A stretch of 64,000 bases of DNA from contig NZ_NOYD01000014.1 in NCBI RefSeq assembly GCF_002258315.1, positions 62,001 to 126,000 on the forward strand. Reading direction: 5' to 3'. Under the pieces are notes generated by a model, which saw nothing but the letters and a program-made list of their open reading frames with translations, did no database searches and was not told where the DNA came from. Shown piece by piece: positions 42,957 through 51,725 of the stretch (within the stretch, counting starts at the first letter, position 1; each line of letters begins with the position of its first letter). This DNA is from Rhodococcus sp. 06-462-5. Its GTDB lineage: Bacteria; Actinomycetota; Actinomycetes; Mycobacteriales; Mycobacteriaceae. The translations under genes and the position numbers were made by a program.

Positions 42957-43933
42957 CGATCCGACCGCCCGAGCTCAGCGGCCGAGCGCCGTGCGAACTG
43001 TTCGTACGACGTGGGAGCGTGGCCGAGGAGCGTCGGAAGAACTTTCAGGTCTCCTGCCGGCAGGCCGTGGCCGTCGTAGTGGGTCATCATCGTGCGGTAC
43101 GCCGTGCGTGCGTCGGCGGGCCAGTTCTTCATGTCACGCGGGTTGGACGCAGCCTTGGCACCACGAACGAGGTGGCCGATGGACTTCAGTTTCGTCGAGA
43201 GCAACGCGTGTCCGACGACCGAGGCGAGCGCAGGCAGCACCGTCAGTGAGTTCGTCAGCGACGACGGCGGGATCCGAATTGCAGTTATCTCGTGGCCGAG
43301 TACATCCGACCAGATCTCGGCCATTTCGTGACGCGTGAGTTCCACGGTGGACAGGTCGTAGACGCGACCGGTGTGCGGCGCTGGGTCGATCAGGATGTTC
43401 GCGGCCGCTTCGGCGACGTCGGCTACATCGACAACGCCCATGACGCTGTCCGGTGAAACCGGGTACGGCATCACGCCGGCCTGCAGAAATTCCCATACTT
43501 CCAAGTAGTTCTGCATGTAGTGCGACGGTCTGAGCACCGTAGTGGGAATTCCGCTGTCGCGCAGCATCCCTTCGGCGATGTCCTTCTGGTGATGGTGCGT
43601 CAGCTGATGCAGGTTCGGATGGATCACGGAGTGGAAAACGATGTGCTTCAACCCGCTTGCCGGTCCCACTGCAATCAGGTGATCGATGATCGGCTTTTCG
43701 TCGATGATCTGCGTCGGCGCAGCGTGGTAGAGGACGTCGGCCCCTGCCAGGGCGGTGTGGAGCGTGTCCTGTGATCGGAGATCACCTACGACGACCTCGG
43801 TGGCTCCGTCCTTGCGAGTGGTCTCCGCTTGCGCCGTGTTCTTCACTACCGCTCGAACCGGCACGTTCTGTGCGGCGAGCTGTCGAACGAGCAAGCGGCC
43901 GACACCACCCGCGGCACTGGTCACTGTGATCAT
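42953..43933 (-). CDS. NmrA-like NAD(P)-binding protein
   Basis: This 326-residue atypical SDR of the NmrA/HSCARG type starts ITVTSAAGGVGRLLVRQLAAQ, with the Gly-rich nucleotide-binding motif. The substrate-side region is HIVFHSVIHPNLHQLTHH. Such proteins act as NADPH sensors or quinone/isoflavone-type reductases. The ATG at 43933 has GGAGG upstream. It is the first gene of the NmrA-SDR-TetR operon. Confidence 0.85.
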   Translation of the reverse strand: MITVTSAAGGVGRLLVRQLAAQNVPVRAVVKNTAQAETTRKDGATEVVVGDLRSQDTLHTALAGADVLYHAAPTQIIDEKPIIDHLIAVGPASGLKHIVFHSVIHPNLHQLTHHHQKDIAEGMLRDSGIPTTVLRPSHYMQNYLEVWEFLQAGVMPYPVSPDSVMGVVDVADVAEAAANILIDPAPHTGRVYDLSTVELTRHEMAEIWSDVLGHEITAIRIPPSSLTNSLTVLPALASVVGHALLSTKLKSIGHLVRGAKAASNPRDMKNWPADARTAYRTMMTHYDGHGLPAGDLKVLPTLLGHAPTSYEQFARRSAAELGRSDR

Positions 43934-43974
43934 GGGGCCTCCTCGACGTCGAACTCGGCGGTGGCCGAGCGTGG

Positions 43975-43987
43975 TGCAAATATTGCA
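43975..43987. promoter_or_regulatory. Palindrome upstream of NmrA-like gene
   Basis: TGCAA-ATA-TTGCA lies 42 bp upstream of the first gene of the NmrA-SDR-TetR operon in an AT-richer patch. It is a candidate site for the TetR protein encoded at the operon's end. Confidence 0.4.
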
Positions 43988-44025
43988 TATCGAGTGCAGA
44001 TAACGCAAGGAGTCTTGAACTGAAA

Positions 44026-44072
44026 AATCCGGTGCAGCTGGCCGCGCTCAGCGCGGTCAGCTGCACCGGATT
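44026..44072 (-). terminator. Very strong intrinsic terminator of the transporter gene
   Basis: AATCCGGTGCAGCTG pairs perfectly with CAGCTGCACCGGATT, the stem continues through one G-T wobble into CCGCGC/GCGCGG, and the loop is TCA. This makes 22 paired positions. Read on the minus strand the stem ends in a run of five T. It starts 27 bp after the stop of the bile-acid-symporter-family gene. Confidence 0.9.
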
Positions 44073-44098
44073 CTTGTGTGTAATCCAGCGTGGAGGCT

Positions 44099-45076
44099 CT
44101 ACTCGGTTGTCGTACGCGTCGATTCCGGTGCGCGCTCGGCCGGCCGTGGGTCGGTCGAGCGCCTGGACCAGTAGCTGGCGAGAAGCGAGCCGGACACGTT
44201 GTGCCACACCGAGAAGATGGCTGCGGGCAGAGCCGCCGCGGGGCTGAAATGGACCGACGCGAGTGCTGCGGCCAGGCCGGAGTTCTGCATTCCCACCTCG
44301 ATGCTGATCGCGCGTCGGCTGGCGACATCGAGTCCGCATGCCTTGCCGATGCCGTAACCCACCGCGAGTCCGAGCGAATTGTGCAGCACCACGGCCACGA
44401 CGATGAGTGCTCCGATCGAGAGCAATGTGGGTGCACTGGCTGCCACGACGAGGACGACGACGGCGGTGATTCCGGCGACCGAGATCAAGGGCAGAGCGTC
44501 GAGCATGCGATTGATGATTGTCGGAAACAGTAGGCGCAGAACAACTCCCAGTACGACGGGTACCAGCACGATCTGCAGGATCGAGACGAACAGGCCACCG
44601 GCGTCGACCGGCAGGTATTCACCGGCGAGCCAGAGCACCAACAGTGGCGTGAGGATCGGTGCGAGCAGGGTGGACACCGACGTCATCGCCACCGAGAGCG
44701 CGGTGTCGCCTTTGGCCAGGTAGACCATCACATTGGACGCAGTGCCGCCCGGAGCCGAACCGACCAACACCATGCCTGCGGTCAACGCGGCAGAGAGGCC
44801 GAGCAGGTTGGCAATGCCCAGACCGAGGAGCGGCATCGCGACGAACTGTGCGGCCACACCGAGCAACAGTGCCCACGGTCGGCGGGCGACGACGGCGAAG
44901 TCGGAGAGCCGCAACGTCATTCCCATGCCGAGCATGATGATCGACAGCAACCACGGAACGGCCGGTGTGCCGCCGCTGAACGTGTCGGGAGTGATGAGGG
45001 CCAGCGCTCCCGCCGCCACGACGATCAGGGCGAACCACTTGCCGGTGAACTCGCTGACGGTTTTCAGCTTGGGCAT
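44099..45076 (-). CDS. Bile acid:sodium symporter (BASS)-family transporter
   Basis: This 325-residue protein has about ten membrane segments and the BASS-family signatures LVGSAPGGTASNVMVYLAKG and SIEVGMQNSGLAAALA. Bacterial members carry organic anions (such as pantoate, keto acids or bile acids) with sodium. The ATG at 45076 has AGGAG upstream. It is a single-gene unit ended by a very strong terminator. Confidence 0.9.
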   Translation of the reverse strand: MPKLKTVSEFTGKWFALIVVAAGALALITPDTFSGGTPAVPWLLSIIMLGMGMTLRLSDFAVVARRPWALLLGVAAQFVAMPLLGLGIANLLGLSAALTAGMVLVGSAPGGTASNVMVYLAKGDTALSVAMTSVSTLLAPILTPLLVLWLAGEYLPVDAGGLFVSILQIVLVPVVLGVVLRLLFPTIINRMLDALPLISVAGITAVVVLVVAASAPTLLSIGALIVVAVVLHNSLGLAVGYGIGKACGLDVASRRAISIEVGMQNSGLAAALASVHFSPAAALPAAIFSVWHNVSGSLLASYWSRRSTDPRPAERAPESTRTTTE

Positions 45077-45276
45077 GCGGAGTCTCCTGTGCGGTCGGGG
45101 CACGGCCCCGGGCGGGCGCGCAACCCATCGAGCCTAGCCGCAGCCTCGACCGGCAGGTGCCCACGGCGCAGGGCATTCGAATAGAACAAGACCAATCGGC
45201 CTCGTTCTGGCAGTATCAACTTCTACGTGAACCGCTGCCGGCCACAACCGAAGGACGACGAACGCATGACGTCACC

Positions 45277-45684
45277 GTGAACAAGCTCTCGACGGTGGCA
45301 CTGCTGATCCTGCTCGGTGCGGCGGGGACGTTCAACGGACTGTCCTTGACCTCCGATCCCAGTGGGCGGTCGCTGGGGTTGAACGTCGGAATGCTCCCCA
45401 GCTGGCATACCTGGGACTACCGCATCTCGGGGTTGTTCGTGCTCTTCTTCCTCGGACTCGGACCGTTGATCTGCGTGGCTGCCGTGCTGGTCGACGCGTC
45501 CGAGGCTGCGGTGTATGTAGCGTGTGCGGGGCTGGTGACCATCGGGTGGGTGGTGTGGCAGCTCGTCGTGCTCGACATCTACGCTCCTCTCGCCCACATT
45601 CCCCTCACGCTGTTGGGGGTGGCGTTGCTCGTCCTCGCAATCGGCCAATTTCGTGCGCGTGTCCGCGAACGCAGCCGGCAGTAG
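45277..45684 (+). CDS. Small four-helix membrane protein
   Basis: The predicted 135-residue protein has four hydrophobic segments and no recognised motif. The GTG at 45277 is chosen because the first segment (LSTVALLILLGAAG) follows. An upstream ATG at 45157 is possible but adds a polar stretch. The ribosome-binding site is unclear. Its neighbours are other small membrane orphans on both strands. Confidence 0.6.
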   Translation: MNKLSTVALLILLGAAGTFNGLSLTSDPSGRSLGLNVGMLPSWHTWDYRISGLFVLFFLGLGPLICVAAVLVDASEAAVYVACAGLVTIGWVVWQLVVLDIYAPLAHIPLTLLGVALLVLAIGQFRARVRERSRQ

Positions 45685-45694
45685 ATCCACAGGT

Positions 45695-45979
45695 TCACGC
45701 CTTCGCGCTCGATCGTCGCCCGCGCCGGACTCTGGCAACGGTCACCCCAGCCAGGATCACCCCAGCGACCGTGATGAAGTCGGATTCGGTCAACCCTCTG
45801 TTCGCGTCGACCACGTACAGCACTGCGCCTTCGATGGGGGCGTTCAAGAACAGCCACAGGATGGAGGAAGCGACCAGCGATATCGCTGCGGGCCACGACG
45901 GCTTCGCGAGACACCATGCTGCAGAGGCAAATACTGCATTCATCAGTACGAGGGCGTGGAACGGATCGGTAGTCGGCAC
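45695..45979 (-). CDS. Small membrane protein (94 aa)
   Basis: The predicted 94-residue protein has three hydrophobic segments (LVLMNAVFASAAWCLA; ISLVASSILWLFLN; ITVAGVILAGVTVA) and a basic C-terminus. No family is recognised. It is convergent with the preceding small membrane protein. Confidence 0.65.
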   Translation of the reverse strand: MPTTDPFHALVLMNAVFASAAWCLAKPSWPAAISLVASSILWLFLNAPIEGAVLYVVDANRGLTESDFITVAGVILAGVTVARVRRGRRSSAKA

Positions 45980-46026
45980 CGGTCCATCATGACCGAGTGC
46001 GGACGGTCAGGTCCTAGTCTGGTCAC

Positions 46027-46401
46027 GTGCACAACGAGGATCATCGCGAAGCCAACCGCGGACTACTGGACTCGCTCCTGTCGGCGGTAGCCCTCGTTGT
46101 CGGAGGTGGGCTGGGTGTATTGGGTGCCGTGTGGGCACTGAGAGTGGCACCGGATCTTCCGTCGATTTTCGCCGTGCCGGTTCGGGATCGTGGCGTGACC
46201 GCGCCCGACGTACCTCTTACGTATTGGCTGACGTGGTTTATTCCGCCGATCGCTGTGTACGGCTGCTACGGACTGATCGTGTGGGCTGCGCGCCCGTCGA
46301 TGTGGGTGAGCGTCTGCACCATTGGATCTTTCACTGCAATCTACGGACTTCTGGCCCTCCTCTGGATTTCCCTGGATGTGGGGGGCTTCTCGCCGGGTTA
46401 G
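46027..46401 (+). CDS. Small membrane protein (124 aa)
   Basis: The predicted 124-residue protein has three or four hydrophobic segments, starting with LLSAVALVVGGGLGVLGAVWAL, separated by a polar loop rich in Pro and Val. No signal motif or known family is seen. It is divergent from the 94-residue gene by 47 bp. Confidence 0.65.
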   Translation: MHNEDHREANRGLLDSLLSAVALVVGGGLGVLGAVWALRVAPDLPSIFAVPVRDRGVTAPDVPLTYWLTWFIPPIAVYGCYGLIVWAARPSMWVSVCTIGSFTAIYGLLALLWISLDVGGFSPG

Positions 46402-46485
46402 GGTCGCGAGGCTCGCAGCCATTTCGCCTCCTGGTCCGGACTCGAGTTGACGAACGCATCGGCATGCAGAGGCACGCTCCACCGT

Positions 46486-46896
46486 CTAGCCGTCAGATTT
46501 CACCAGGCCTTCGACTGTCTCAGCTGCTGGTCCGGTCACCTGGACCAGCACGTTGCCCGTCGCTCGGTCGGTCAGCGCAGTGGTGCACACTCCGCGGGTA
46601 GGTGATGTCCAGATGGTCAATGCGGATTCGTTTGCGCCGTCCTCTGTTCTGAACTCGTCGGAGTAAGTCGGGACTGTTGCAGCTGACGCAATTTCGGGAG
46701 ACTTTGCCACCGACAGCTCCTCCGTGTCGCGGGAACCGAAAGTGGCGCGGACCGTAGCTGCGCCGTCGTCACCGCAATCGACGGTGGCGACCATTACGGC
46801 GTCCGGCCCGCCCACAGTCGGCACTGCTGTGTCGTCGACTGTGCAACCAGCGACGGGCAGTACGACAGCGATGACGGCGGCGAGACCTCGTCGCAA
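46486..46896 (-). CDS. Small hypothetical lipoprotein (136 aa)
   Basis: The N-terminus RRGLAAVIAVVLPVAGC is a clear lipoprotein signal with Cys18. The mature part is about 119 residues of beta-rich composition with two further Cys (VDCGDDG, RGVCTTAL) that could form a disulfide. No family is recognised. The 266 bp upstream contain an ACCACA-TGG-TGTGGT inverted repeat at 46993-47007. Confidence 0.7.
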   Translation of the reverse strand: MRRGLAAVIAVVLPVAGCTVDDTAVPTVGGPDAVMVATVDCGDDGAATVRATFGSRDTEELSVAKSPEIASAATVPTYSDEFRTEDGANESALTIWTSPTRGVCTTALTDRATGNVLVQVTGPAAETVEGLVKSDG

Positions 46897-47162
46897 GTCG
46901 CCGTTCTTCTCGATCCGGACGTCGTTGATTGCCTACTCCTTCGCCTAACTCGTGCCCTGTGTGGGTACATGTCTGGTTCTGGCATATTTCGTACCACATG
47001 GTGTGGTTCGATTGCGTCCGTGAGCGATCAGAACAACCACCGAGTCGACCAGACAGTCGGTGCCTCAATGGACAACGTTGCAACCGACCCCGAAGACGAA
47101 GCTGTTTCGGGCGAGGGCTGGACTTCCTAGGTCCGTGCACATTCGGCGGTTAGGCTGCCTGC

Positions 47163-47609
47163 ATGGTGCGATCAGCGTGGTGGGCTTTGACCGTCGCTGC
47201 GTTGGCATTCACCATGTGGGATGCGAACTCGCTGACCATGTTCGATATGTCGATGTCATGCTCGAAGATCGGCGAAGGCGGAACCTATGAGTGCGGCGAC
47301 CGAGCCATCGACGTGCTGGGGGTATGGCCCCTGATCGGCGTAGGACTGTTGCTCGCAACGCCACCAGCAGTGGCAGCGATCGCGATGCGAAAGTCGGTGT
47401 CCTGGTTTGCTGTCGTAGTCCTCCTGGGCTTGTTCGTTACCGGACTGTTCCGCATCACGAGTGACTCCTACACGAGGTTGCTCATCTTTGCTCTTCCCTT
47501 GGCCGTCATCGGATCGGTAATCACGGCGTTCCAGCGAACTGTCCCTGGAAAGCGGATGCCCGCAAGTAACCCCGGCGCATCTTTTGGACTGTTCGTCCGA
47601 ACCCGCTAG
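47163..47609 (+). CDS. Membrane protein (148 aa)
   Basis: The 148-residue product has four hydrophobic segments (first AWWALTVAALAFTM) and a short loop with two Cys (MSCSKIGEGGTYECG) that probably faces outward. The 266 bp before it contain no other gene. No family is recognised. Confidence 0.65.
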   Translation: MVRSAWWALTVAALAFTMWDANSLTMFDMSMSCSKIGEGGTYECGDRAIDVLGVWPLIGVGLLLATPPAVAAIAMRKSVSWFAVVVLLGLFVTGLFRITSDSYTRLLIFALPLAVIGSVITAFQRTVPGKRMPASNPGASFGLFVRTR

Positions 47610-47638
47610 ATCAGAAGCGTCGACGGTCCGGAGAGCGT

Positions 47639-48208
47639 TCAATCCCATCGGCTGAACCAGCTGCCGCTGCGGAGCCCTGCTCCGCCCAGTCCGCGCGATG
47701 TCCGCGATGTGGTGGTCCACAATCGCTCCACACTCTCCGACGCCGAAATGATCTGTCGGCCATCGATTCTGGCTTCGGACTCGGAGATGCCGAGCTTCGG
47801 GTTGGCGGTGATGATCCGAACGGGTCCGGGTGGAGGTATGGGACGAAGAAACACGGTGGCCTGCAGTGAACCGGCATTGCCCGAAGCCTGCCGGACCTCG
47901 AGAATGGTCCCGGCGGGCGCGGCGCGGTCCAACGAAATGGCGGTGCCGTCCGAGAATTCGATCCCGAGCCGAATCGGTGCAATCTCATCCGGCCACCGGT
48001 CGGCCGTGTCATCATCGCTCAACGCGAGGCCGTAATCGGACTGCTCGGTCAGAGCAGCGACCAGGAGGATCACCCCGAACGAATAGACGTGAACGCCCGA
48101 GAGCCAGATGACCGCGCTGTCGGTCCGGTTCAGGTCCGGTGTCTCCGGCAACACGACTGGTCTCTCACTGCGGAGCGCCTCGCCGAGGGTCGAATATTCG
48201 GAGGCCAC
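47639..48208 (-). CDS. Hypothetical protein (189 aa)
   Basis: The predicted 189-residue protein has one central hydrophobic segment (SGVHVYSFGVILLVAALT) and a later beta-rich domain (IRLGIEFSDGTAISLDRAAP). No motif is recognised. It is convergent with the preceding membrane protein. The 228 bp between it and the glycoside hydrolase gene hold nothing I can identify. Confidence 0.6.
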   Translation of the reverse strand: MASEYSTLGEALRSERPVVLPETPDLNRTDSAVIWLSGVHVYSFGVILLVAALTEQSDYGLALSDDDTADRWPDEIAPIRLGIEFSDGTAISLDRAAPAGTILEVRQASGNAGSLQATVFLRPIPPPGPVRIITANPKLGISESEARIDGRQIISASESVERLWTTTSRTSRGLGGAGLRSGSWFSRWD

Positions 48209-48436
48209 AGCTACTTCCTACCGGATGAGAGTCAACCACCGCGATACGCCAGTACGCATCCCATCTGCAGGACTACATGCGACCGTCCCAGCATCTGCAC
48301 AAGACGCTCCACTCGAGGCTTCGGTCGGCGGGATTCACACGCGCGCGTCGCGGAGTGGAGCAGAAGTTGCCTCAGGAAAGGCTGACCGGACCTGATTGTT
48401 CGGTATCGAGTCGAGTGCACGGGATCCTGCCGAGCT

Positions 48437-49462
48437 CTACGAACCCCGCACCACGTCGTATGCCGGCTTGGCGCTGAAGTCCGTGCGCAGCAGTCCGTAG
48501 TTCTGTTCGGTGTCGGCGAGGTTGGTTCCCGAGTCCCGCAGGGAGTGCACGAAGACCGGGCCGACGTAGGGGAGCGACGACGCCTTGGCCAGGCTCGAGC
48601 CGATGATGGAGGCCTGGAGATCCTCGGGAACCGCTCCCGGGCCGTTTCCGGTGGGTGCGCCGAGTTCGGTGATCCAGATCTTCTTGCCACCGTCGCCGTT
48701 GGCCACCATCGTGCCGTAGGCCTGATCCACCTGTGCCCATTGGCCGTTGGGGTCGTTCTCGACGGTGAACGGGAAGGTGTAGGGGTGCAGGGCCACGGCG
48801 TCCATGAATCCGCCTGCTCCGGCGGCGTACATCTGCTGCAGGAAGGTCACCGGTGCGGTGGTCCAGGCTCCGGCGTTGATGGTGGTTGCCAGTCCTGCGC
48901 TCAGCACGGTGGCTCCGGCGTCGGCGTTGTGGATCGCGGGGTAGGCCGCGCGCAGCATGTTCGTGTAGCGGACGGCGTCGACGGGTGCGAAGAAGGTCGG
49001 GATGTTGGGCTCGTTCCACACCTCGTAGTGGTCGACGCGATTACCGAGGTGCGCCGCGGCCGCTCCGGCGAATGCGCCGAAGGCATTGGGATCCAACGGA
49101 ACTGCACCGGGCAGAGGTGAGGCGATGCCGCCCTGCGCCCATCCGGGGGTTCCGCCGAGCACGGCCAGTACCGAGTAGCCCTGCGCCGTCGCGGCGTTGA
49201 TCACGCGATCGGTGTTGCCCCAGTCGAACACTCCCGGTGCCGTTTCGATTGCGGCCCAGTTCACGACCACCCGCACCCACGATGCACCGATGTCGCGTCC
49301 GGCACCGAGCTCGTTGTTCAGCGTGGCGTCGTCGAGCGTCAGAAACGGTGCGCCACCGGTGAAGCCCAGGTCGGCCGGGGCCGCGTGAGCGACGGGTGTG
49401 GAGAGTCCGACGGCGATCGCGGCGGCTGCGGCAACGGTGAGCAGACGGGAGCGGAAGGTCAT
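48437..49462 (-). CDS. Secreted PslG-like glycoside hydrolase
   Basis: This 341-residue protein has a signal peptide cut after AHA and a (beta/alpha)8 glycosidase fold of the clan A type (GH39/GH5-like). The acid/base Glu is in YEVWNEPN and the nucleophile Glu in WITELGAPTG. It probably trims or releases the exopolysaccharide made by this locus, as PslG does in Pseudomonas. The ATG at 49462 is chosen because AGGA lies at the right distance. An ATG three codons earlier overlaps the glycosyltransferase stop. It is the last gene of the operon. A larger paralogue lies at 56996. Confidence 0.83.
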   Translation of the reverse strand: MTFRSRLLTVAAAAAIAVGLSTPVAHAAPADLGFTGGAPFLTLDDATLNNELGAGRDIGASWVRVVVNWAAIETAPGVFDWGNTDRVINAATAQGYSVLAVLGGTPGWAQGGIASPLPGAVPLDPNAFGAFAGAAAAHLGNRVDHYEVWNEPNIPTFFAPVDAVRYTNMLRAAYPAIHNADAGATVLSAGLATTINAGAWTTAPVTFLQQMYAAGAGGFMDAVALHPYTFPFTVENDPNGQWAQVDQAYGTMVANGDGGKKIWITELGAPTGNGPGAVPEDLQASIIGSSLAKASSLPYVGPVFVHSLRDSGTNLADTEQNYGLLRTDFSAKPAYDVVRGS

Positions 49463-49467
49463 GGCGA

Positions 49468-50583
49468 TCATCCTAGGGTGCTCGTCAGCGGGGCGCTGAT
49501 CAGTGCTTCGACGGTGGAATGGGGTACGCGATCGTTCCAGCGCGCGGTGTTCAACTCGTAGATGCGCTCACCTGCCTTGACGGCGGCGGTGCGGTCGAGC
49601 AGGTAGCGGCGGCATTCGGCGACGAACTGCTCGGTGTCGTCGAACGTCGGTAGCTCGAAGATCGAGTCGAGCGATCCGACGGCAGCCGAGGTTCCGACGA
49701 CGGGTAGTCCCTTGCTCGCGGCGTCGAGGATCTTGACGCGCACGCCGCCGCCGGTGGCGACCGGAGCGATCAGCGCCCGGCAGGTGCCGAGGAATTCCTG
49801 CAGGTCGTCGACGAAGCCGAGATCGCGGACTCCGGCGGGGTAGACGGGATCTTTGGCACCCGGGGCCTTCGCTCCGATGATGCACAGTTCGGCTCCCTCG
49901 ATGCCCGCGGAGATCGCCGGCCAGTAGTCGAGCGCGATCTTGAAGGCCTCCTGGTTCGGCGGCCAATCGCGAGTCCCCATGAACACCAGGCGCTTCGCGG
50001 TCGCGGACAGGTCCAGCTGCGGCGCGGGTTCGAGAGTGAGGTCGATCCACCGAGCGTCGCGAACTCCGTTGTCGCGGTACATCTGCGCTTCGTCGGCATC
50101 GTAGGTCCCGACGGCATCTGCCGCGCGGGCGACGCGAATCTCGTCCCGCAGGATGCGTGGTGCCTCGATGCGGCCGATCACTCCGCGCGTCACCTTCCAC
50201 ACCTGCGACTCGGTGTTGACGGTGTTGATTGCGAACGGTGACCCCAGCTTGGACGAGCGCAGAAACGACTCGGCCATGTAACTGTGTTCGGCCACATACA
50301 CGTCGGAGGTGGATGCGTCGATGGCGTCGCGGAAGGCGTCGACGTCGTAACGTCCGTGGACCACCGAGCGCGTCGGCCGCACCGACTTCATCAGCAAGCC
50401 CACATCGACCTTGGGCTTGGGTACGCGCACGACGTCGGGGGCCACGTCGGTCTCCTTGGACAGGCAGATCGACCGCACCTCGAATGCCTCGCGGGCGAGC
50501 TGCATCATCAAGCGAGACAGCGCGATATCGCCGCCGTGCTCGGTGACGGGGTCTTTGGAGAGCAGGAACGTCGCGCGTCTCAT
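49468..50583 (-). CDS. Glycosyltransferase, GT4-like
   Basis: This 371-residue GT-B protein has the C-terminal nucleotide-sugar region LVFMGTRDWPPNQEAFKIA and CRALIAPVATGGGVRVKIL, then DAASKGLPVVG. This pattern is found in GT4-type exopolysaccharide transferases. It adds one sugar to the lipid-linked repeat unit on the cytoplasmic face. Its ATG overlaps the flippase stop (ATGA). Donor and acceptor are unknown. Confidence 0.87.
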   Translation of the reverse strand: MRRATFLLSKDPVTEHGGDIALSRLMMQLAREAFEVRSICLSKETDVAPDVVRVPKPKVDVGLLMKSVRPTRSVVHGRYDVDAFRDAIDASTSDVYVAEHSYMAESFLRSSKLGSPFAINTVNTESQVWKVTRGVIGRIEAPRILRDEIRVARAADAVGTYDADEAQMYRDNGVRDARWIDLTLEPAPQLDLSATAKRLVFMGTRDWPPNQEAFKIALDYWPAISAGIEGAELCIIGAKAPGAKDPVYPAGVRDLGFVDDLQEFLGTCRALIAPVATGGGVRVKILDAASKGLPVVGTSAAVGSLDSIFELPTFDDTEQFVAECRRYLLDRTAAVKAGERIYELNTARWNDRVPHSTVEALISAPLTSTLG

Positions 50584-51725
50584 TGCGTCACTTCTTCTTT
50601 CACCGGATCGCGGTACAGGGCACGCATGAACCAGACGAGCAGTACGGCGTCGGTGACTACCGAGGCCACGGCTGCGCCGACGGCACCGAAGGGGAACAGG
50701 CACAGGACGAGAACCATCTTCAGCGGTGCCAGCGTCGCCGCTGCCATCACTCGTGTGCGGTCGCGGTGCTGCAGGTAGAGCACCGTGGTGAACACGTGGT
50801 TCATCACTCGCATCACCACGAACAAGGACATCACCACGAGTGCCCCCGCGACCTGAGGGGACGCCGGTGTGAAGAAGAGCAGCAGACCCGCCACCAGCAG
50901 CAGTGAGCCTGCGGCACCGCCGAGCACCGCGGTGTGCTTCAAGGCCGGTCCGGCGCTGACGAGTCCGTCTGCTGCACGCAGCTTTTCGTGGAAGGTGTTG
51001 CCGAAGGCCTGACCGATGAACGCCACCGCCCAGGCCGTCACTGCAGCGACGGAGTAGTAGCCCGCGATGGTGGAGTCGGTGAGGAAGCCGAGCAGCAGCA
51101 CGTCGCCTTGGATGTAGACCGCGTTGGCGAGGTTCTCCGAGAACAGCATCGACATCTCGCGCCAGGAACCGGGGATGCGCGGAGCTGCGGCGCGCGTCCG
51201 TACCGCGGCCAGCACGGCGATGACGAAATACGGTGCGGCGTAGAGCAGACTCGCGACAGTCAGATTCGGGTCGGGCACGGCGAACAAGTACGCCGTCGCG
51301 AGCGCGATGGACGTGGCTTGGCGTGTTGTGTCCAGCCGCTGGGTGAGGTCGGGGCGGCCGTCGCGCAGTGCCCTGCTCTTGTAGGCATTGAACACCAGCT
51401 CGCCACCGCCGATCACGAGGGCGAACCAGGCGATGTAGTTCACCTGCACCAGGCACAGGCCGCCGACGATGAGAACGGCACCGACGAGCACGCGAGTAGT
51501 GCGCTCGCCCAGAAACTCTCGTTCGTTCACGCGGATCGAGCGCACGGTGAAGGGGTGATCCAGTGGAGCTGCGATGATCGCAGCGAGGGCGAAGGCCATC
51601 GCGTACTGGCCGTAATCGGAGATCCCCAGCTTGGCGATCAGCGCGACGGTCCACAGCAGGCCGATGCCGCGGCCGCCGTAGGTCCACAGAGCAGCGATCC
51701 CGGCCTTGAGCAGATTGGCGTTCAT
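50580..51725 (-). CDS. Wzx-like polysaccharide flippase
   Basis: This 381-residue protein has about eleven or twelve hydrophobic segments. The opening LWTYGGRGIGLLWTVALIAKLGISDYGQYA is cut here as LGISDYGQYAMA and is typical of the MOP/Wzx superfamily. It would flip the undecaprenyl-linked repeat unit to the outside. It is coupled on both sides by ATGA overlaps to glycosyltransferase genes. It is somewhat shorter than typical Wzx proteins. Confidence 0.87.
   Translation of the reverse strand: MNANLLKAGIAALWTYGGRGIGLLWTVALIAKLGISDYGQYAMAFALAAIIAAPLDHPFTVRSIRVNEREFLGERTTRVLVGAVLIVGGLCLVQVNYIAWFALVIGGGELVFNAYKSRALRDGRPDLTQRLDTTRQATSIALATAYLFAVPDPNLTVASLLYAAPYFVIAVLAAVRTRAAAPRIPGSWREMSMLFSENLANAVYIQGDVLLLGFLTDSTIAGYYSVAAVTAWAVAFIGQAFGNTFHEKLRAADGLVSAGPALKHTAVLGGAAGSLLLVAGLLLFFTPASPQVAGALVVMSLFVVMRVMNHVFTTVLYLQHRDRTRVMAAATLAPLKMVLVLCLFPFGAVGAAVASVVTDAVLLVWFMRALYRDPVKEEVTQ

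Noticed and set aside
46993-47007. ACCACA-TGG-TGTGGT inverted repeat
   Set aside because: It lies in a gap between orphan genes with no adjacent regulator gene, so it is mentioned only under the lipoprotein gene and not listed as an operator.
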